Assembly (NCBI GenBank): GCA_965227905.1
Contig: OZ245780.1
Coordinates: forward strand, 5,022,001 to 5,086,000
DNA length: 64,000 nt
From: CBDDHT01 sp965227905
GTDB lineage: Bacteria; Pseudomonadota; Alphaproteobacteria; Rhizobiales; Methyloligellaceae
Direction: 5' to 3'
Shown here: positions 60,041 through 64,000 of the stretch, piece by piece
Layout of the letters: every line of letters begins with the position of its first letter
Numbering within the stretch: the stretch's first letter is position 1
Program-made: the position numbers and the translations under genes
The notes under the pieces: generated by a model
What the model was told of the DNA's origin: nothing
The model's input: the letters and a program-made list of their open reading frames with translations, nothing else
Database searches by the model: none

Positions 60041-61057
60041 ATGACCACAGTAAGCAATGGAACCGTGATGACTGTTGTCGCCTCTGCACTCTCTCGTGGA
60101 TTGACAATTTCAGAAGTCTAGGATGCCGCCGGTATCTCGTGCAACATATTGATGAACCCGGAGACGCGTCCTCCCGAAGACGTTATGCCGAGAATAGTGA
60201 GGCTGCTGGGGGAACGGTTTCCCCGTGAGCCGATCACACTGGAGATAGCGCGAGCTGCCCCATTTTCCTTTTTCGGGGGGCTGGCCGAGGGAGCTCGATA
60301 TGCTCATGACCTTCGCGCGGCAACAAAGCTCCTGACCAAGAATTGCACAGTCATATCGGATCAATTGGACCTGACCTTCCACGAGGGACCGTCGGAAGCA
60401 AAAATAATCTCCAGCCATCCCATGAACCACATAGATGGTGGACGGTCGGCGGAAATCGGCTCCGCATCGATACCGCGACTCTTCTCCGAGTTCCTGGGAA
60501 TACCGGACTGCTTCGAGCGTATCACTTTCTCGCATGAGCCCCATTGCAATGTGGCGCACTACGTCGACTATTTCGGCGTGCCGGTCGAATTCAACGCCAG
60601 CGAAATCAGCCTCATCATCAAGCCAGAGAAGCTGGACGAACGGATCAAGCAGGCGAATGTTGAACTCTTCAATTACGTTCAGACCCACTTATCGGGCATC
60701 AAGAAACAAATTGAAGCCGCTAAAGAACCAAAAGAACTGAAAGCGCTCAGAAAGGCAGCCGCGGAGAACGCACAGGCAGGAGTGTTCAATTCAGCCAGTG
60801 TCGCTGCTGCTGCCAATATGAGCGTGCGCACCGCCCAAAGGATCACCGCAGAACACGGAACAACTATTCAAGGACTGATCGATAAGGTCCGCGAGCATAG
60901 GGCGTCAGAACTTCTCCGAGACAACCGCAACGACATTGGCTCGATCGCGTTCCTTTTGGGCTACTCGGATGAGCGTGCCTTTAGAAGAGCCTTCCAACGG
61001 TGGACGGAGAAAACGCCTTCGGATTTCCGAAAGCATCTCAATAAACAGATCGAATAG
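60041..61057 (+). pseudogene. AraC-family regulator interrupted by an in-frame amber codon
   Basis: ATG at 60041 has a GGGAGG eight bases upstream. The first 26 codons (MTTVSNGTVMTVVASALSRG... ISEV) fit the usual N terminus of ligand-binding-domain AraC regulators, then TAG at 60119-60121 interrupts, and the frame continues as DAAGISCNILMNPETR to a complete protein ending at 61057. A start at 60149/60152 would give a 301-302-residue product missing the first helix. The C-terminal HTH is visible (NSASVAAAANMSVRTAQRIT and NDIGSIAFLLGYSDERAFRRAF). It might be a pseudogene, a truncated active protein, or a readthrough case. It likely controlled the membrane reductase genes after it. Confidence 0.8.
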
Positions 61058-61202
61058 ACCTGTTCGAGCTTCCAGGCTCAACAACCTGGGAACGCTCTGA
61101 ACACCAACACCCACACACTTCAGCAAAGCCTGACCGGTGCTCTGCAGCGGCTGATCCTTTGCGCCCTTTATCCAACTCAAAACACAACCCAAGGAGAAAG
61201 AG

Positions 61203-61667
61203 ATGAACGTCGTAGCGCAAATAGCAGCCGTACTTTTGGGAATGCTTGCGGGCGGATTGCTGTTGCTGGGGCTTGGCTTTCTGCCTTACTGGCAGTCGCT
61301 GGACCCCACTGAATTCACCCAGCTTTTTAGCGCCAATGTGCCTTTCATTGCGGGTGCAATGAAACCCCTCGGGTTTTCTGCGACAGGGGTTACTTTGCTG
61401 GCGGCCGGGCTTGCGGTCTGGAAGACATTGCCGACTCGAAACTGGCTTATTGCGGCTTCGGTTTTCACCTTGTGCATGCTCCTCACGTTTCCCGTCTTTT
61501 TCGCCGGCGCAAATGCATCGCTTGCTGGAGGAACGCTTGGCGCAGCCGAGATCACCAAAACCCTGGGGCAATGGCAGATCGTGCATTGGTTTCGAACCAT
61601 TGCCGCGATCGCTGGATGCTTCTGTGCCGTAAGTGCGGGCTACGCCAGCACCCGCGACAGCCAATAG
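61203..61667 (+). CDS. DUF1772-like small integral membrane protein
   Basis: A 154-residue protein with four hydrophobic helices and ending GYASTRDSQ. The ending helix preceded by WQIVHWFRT resembles the WxxxHxxR segment of DUF1772 (anthrone-oxygenase-like) proteins. AAGGAG lies six bases upstream. It overlaps no gene and is followed 13 bases later by the flavocytochrome gene, so both are in one operon downstream of the AraC-type gene. Function is unknown. Confidence 0.72.
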   Translation: MNVVAQIAAVLLGMLAGGLLLLGLGFLPYWQSLDPTEFTQLFSANVPFIAGAMKPLGFSATGVTLLAAGLAVWKTLPTRNWLIAASVFTLCMLLTFPVFFAGANASLAGGTLGAAEITKTLGQWQIVHWFRTIAAIAGCFCAVSAGYASTRDSQ

Positions 61668-61679
61668 GGAGAGCGAAGC

Positions 61680-62942
61680 ATGCTACGCCTGCAAGGAATC
61701 AACGCCATAATCCTCCTAGTGGCAGGATTTGTTGTGCTGCATCTGGCCTTTGCCCCTGAGCACCATTCCGTCAGAACAACAGTTTCGACACTTCTGGGCG
61801 GCATCGGTTTTCTCCTAATGACCTGTTCCGTGGTGTTGGCCACACGTCTGGAAATCTTCGAGGAGATGTTTGGTGGGCTTGACCGCATGTATCAAGTTCA
61901 CCGCATTGCCGGCACATTTACCGCCGTCTTTGCTCTGGTGCACTTCTTCAGCATCCCCAAAGACCTGCCGATGGATGTCGACCCGGTGTTGAACGCGACT
62001 TTCCCGTCGGCTCAGATCGGCATGGCCTCCATGGTGCTGCTGGTAATCGGGCTCTTCGTCGCCTTGAACCGAAAGATCAGCTACTCCCGTTGGCGAAACC
62101 CGCACAAGATCATGGCGCTTGTTTACATATTGGTCATCGGCCATTTCATGAACGCACCAGGTGTCTTTTTTGAGCGGTTCAGCGCCTCTGGCATCCTGCT
62201 CATCATTTCCGCACTCATTGGCACTGTCGCACTCGTTTACACAATGTTCGGCATGAACAAGCGCACCGCCATGCGCTTCACCATTGAGGCAGTCAACTCG
62301 TTGGAGCGAGCAACGGAAGTCGTCTTGAAACCGGTTGGCGAAATGCTGGAATTCAAACCCGGTCAGTTTGCCTTCGTCGAGATTCAAGGCAAGGACTGGT
62401 CGGAACCACACCCGTTCACAATCTCCAGCGCACCCGGTGAAGATCGCCTGCGCTTCACAATGAAGGTTCTTGGCGATTGGACCAGGAAGGTTCGCGAAGA
62501 GCTACGGCCGGATGGTGAGGTCATTGTTCGCGGACCCTATGGACGGTTCGATGCATCGAGCACCGAATGCAGGAAGCAGGTCTGGATTGCGGGTGGTATC
62601 GGCTTGACGCCATTCCTCTCCAAACTCCGTGCAATGGAAGAAGACGACGACCGTGAAATCCACTTCGCCTATGCGGCCCGCAATAAGGAAGAAGCGGTCT
62701 TTCTCGACGAGCTTCAGGCAATCGCAGCGGCTCGTGACAATGTAAGTCTCTATCCTCTGTTCTCCGACGAAGGTGACTTCGCGCGCATCGATGCGGCAAA
62801 GGACAGGTTGCCAGGGCAACTCAATGAGTATGAGTATTTCATCTGCGGTCCAAAACCAATGGTCGATGCACTGATGAAGGATTTGAAGAAGGAAGGCGTG
62901 AAACGCAAAGCTATTCACGTCGAGGCGTTCGAGTTCAGATAA
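61680..62942 (+). CDS. Ferric-reductase-like transmembrane flavocytochrome
   Basis: A 420-residue protein. The N-terminal half has about six helices with paired His in YQVHRIAGTFTAVFALVHFFS and a later VIGHFM, suitable for haem binding in ferric reductase (FRD) domains. The C-terminal half is a ferredoxin-NADP-reductase-like module: HPFTISSAPG (FAD), GPYGRFD, WIAGGIGLTPFLS (NAD(P)) and YFICGPKPMVDALM. Family members pass electrons from NAD(P)H across the membrane. Substrate is unknown. The operon ends at a strong terminator just after it. Confidence 0.9.
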   Translation: MLRLQGINAIILLVAGFVVLHLAFAPEHHSVRTTVSTLLGGIGFLLMTCSVVLATRLEIFEEMFGGLDRMYQVHRIAGTFTAVFALVHFFSIPKDLPMDVDPVLNATFPSAQIGMASMVLLVIGLFVALNRKISYSRWRNPHKIMALVYILVIGHFMNAPGVFFERFSASGILLIISALIGTVALVYTMFGMNKRTAMRFTIEAVNSLERATEVVLKPVGEMLEFKPGQFAFVEIQGKDWSEPHPFTISSAPGEDRLRFTMKVLGDWTRKVREELRPDGEVIVRGPYGRFDASSTECRKQVWIAGGIGLTPFLSKLRAMEEDDDREIHFAYAARNKEEAVFLDELQAIAAARDNVSLYPLFSDEGDFARIDAAKDRLPGQLNEYEYFICGPKPMVDALMKDLKKEGVKRKAIHVEAFEFR

Positions 62943-62951
62943 CAAACCTGA

Positions 62952-62989
62952 AAGCGGCCATTGGGACGGAAATGCCCAATGGCCGTTTT
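62952..62989 (+). terminator. Rho-independent terminator after the flavocytochrome gene
   Basis: CGGCCATTGGG and CCCAATGGCCG form perfect eleven-base arms around a nine-base loop, directly followed by TTTT. It begins ten bases after the stop codon. Confidence 0.9.
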
Positions 62990-63158
62990 GCCGGCATCGT
63001 AGATGTGAATTGTCCGATCTTCAGTTTCTCTCCAGGTCGTGGGACGTTACCGCACCAAGGTCCAATAGACGGGCACGCGCCTCCCAACCTGTGGTATGGC
63101 TGCCATCACGGTTGCTTTGCCCGCAATCCAGCATTCTTTGCTATCGGTAATGCGGGAC

Positions 63159-63635
63159 CTATTGGCAACCTTTGTTCCGCGCACAAGCCTTATCGGCCCT
63201 GTCGTAGCATGCTTGATATTGGCGGTCCGAAGAGTGGTGATTGCATTGTTGGTCCGCAATTCGCTCACATTGCGCGTACACCGGACTTGCACAAGTCGGC
63301 AGTTGCTGGGTAGTCGATGTCACCCGCCCTGACCCGCAACCCCGGCTGTCTTCCTCTGCCTTGAGGAGTTTGACGAAGTCTCGGTCATTTCGATTCATGT
63401 CATTTAAAGCCGCCTGGGCGCTTCGATGATAACAGCCTTGATTTGAGAAGTGTCTCTTCCCTTTCTGGGTCTTGAAGCAGTAACCGTGTTTGTGGAAAAA
63501 TTCATTCCGTGTCTCCCACAGCTCCTGGCAACTCATATCCGAAAAATCTTGAGCGACGGCAGGCATCACTCCGGCGAGTGTCAGAACCAAGGCACCAAAT
63601 GATGCCCAAACGATCACTTTTTTTGCTTTGATCAT
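63159..63635 (-). CDS. Secreted YARHG-like cysteine-rich protein
   Basis: A 158-residue protein from the ATG at 63635 with GGGGAAA upstream. Residues 1-29 are a signal peptide (WASFGALVLTLAGVMPAVA). Then MSCQELWETRNEFFHKHGYCF followed by a cysteine and HF fit the YARHG domain (N-x-x-x-x-x-H-G-Y-C-F). A second half with several Cys (CASPVYAQCERIADQQCNH and CYDRADKACARNKGCQ) is Cys-rich and may be disulfide-bonded. Function unknown. Confidence 0.75.
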   Translation of the reverse strand: MIKAKKVIVWASFGALVLTLAGVMPAVAQDFSDMSCQELWETRNEFFHKHGYCFKTQKGKRHFSNQGCYHRSAQAALNDMNRNDRDFVKLLKAEEDSRGCGSGRVTSTTQQLPTCASPVYAQCERIADQQCNHHSSDRQYQACYDRADKACARNKGCQ

Positions 63636-63865
63636 GAGACGTTTCCCCTTAGTCACTCTCTTTGTCACGGTAACGAAGAACGCAAGGGCACGCGAGTCAA
63701 ATTCGTCGCGGCAACCATACGGGACACTAAGAAGAATTCCATTTGCCGCAGCGACTTAGCTGCCATGTCAGTTCCAGGTCATACTTGGCCCTCCCGTCGA
63801 CCCCTTAGTGACGGCTGTTTCCTGACCGATAGAGGACGATAATCTATTAATTGGCTGCTTAGGCT

Positions 63866-64000
63866 TCAGTAGCGGTCGTCAGTATTCGAATCCCACCGGG
63901 TCTCAGAAGTGCCAGGAGAAGTCGTCACGCCCTCTTTGGCGGGAGCCACGGACTCGTCGGGGGCAGTTCGTGGAACGGGGTGATGCTGCACTGGTTGCCT
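63866..64000 (-). CDS. Possible C-terminal end of a gene running off the right edge
   Basis: The minus strand is open from the edge for 44 codons to a TGA at 63866-63868, with a Pro/Ala/Thr-rich segment then ETRWDSNTDDRY as the last residues. Codon use is coding-like but there is no family match; this may be the disordered end of an exported or membrane protein. The other two frames have early stops. Confidence 0.35.
   Translation of the reverse strand, partial: RQPVQHHPVPRTAPDESVAPAKEGVTTSPGTSETRWDSNTDDRY

Noticed and set aside
63880..63905. tRNA-like TTCGAATCC segment
   Set aside because: The expected pairing arms and the rest of a tRNA cloverleaf are absent on both strands.

Overview
The window is a 64 kb piece of a GC-rich alphaproteobacterial chromosome, most likely Hyphomicrobiales or Rhodospirillales; this placement is inferred from gene content. 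It has the aerobic cobalamin genes cobN, bluB and cobW, CoA-dependent catabolic operons, a tripartite tricarboxylate transporter (TTT) system, an ECF sigma/anti-sigma pair and the short inverted repeats typical of that class. I see no phage, insertion sequence, CRISPR array, rRNA or tRNA.

Layout. 1-5539: cobalamin lower-ligand assembly. cobP-cobW-bluB-cobN lie on the minus strand (cobN runs off the left edge) and cobT-cobS on the plus strand; the cobP and cobT start codons overlap. 5568-12776: a VOC protein, an Asp-nucleophile alpha/beta hydrolase, then a tightly packed operon of MmgE/PrpD, class III CoA-transferase, crotonase, HMG-CoA-lyase-like protein and acyl-CoA dehydrogenase. 12821-15102: a second crotonase operon divergent from a TetR regulator with a clear operator. 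15142-17521: an anchored thioredoxin-like protein and an autotransporter barrel protein. 17759-28537: a three-subunit molybdenum hydroxylase, a TauA/NrtA-type ABC importer, an allophanate-hydrolase-like amidase with a palindromic operator candidate, a Tat-exported MsrB and a TPP enzyme.

29010-33094: a cobalamin riboswitch precedes a 47-residue membrane peptide and a ZnuABC-like metal ABC importer, followed by a homocysteine methyltransferase. This is the strongest candidate for an undescribed system: a B12-regulated cobalt (or zinc) importer. 33127-34884: an alternative oxidase operon containing a 25-residue ORF with a strong Shine-Dalgarno site. 34940-37954: a DMT transporter and MarR regulator sharing paired palindromes, ddl and a VOC protein. 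38206-46019: choline-sulfatase-like sulfatase, TTT transporter, ROK regulator and a two-part phosphoesterase, apparently a nutrient-acquisition system for a sulfated or phosphorylated organic compound.

46139-52871: a protein with an internal duplication, ECF sigma and anti-sigma factors, small basic and coiled-coil proteins, a transglutaminase, two tiny membrane proteins and a Crp/Fnr regulator. 53016-59279: GNAT, SLC13 permease, GntR, cupin, a secreted basic repeat protein and a YHS protein. 60041-62989: an AraC regulator interrupted by one in-frame amber codon, preceded by three direct repeats, then a membrane protein and a ferric-reductase-like flavocytochrome ending at a clear terminator. 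The window ends with a YARHG-like secreted protein and a possible partial gene at the right edge.
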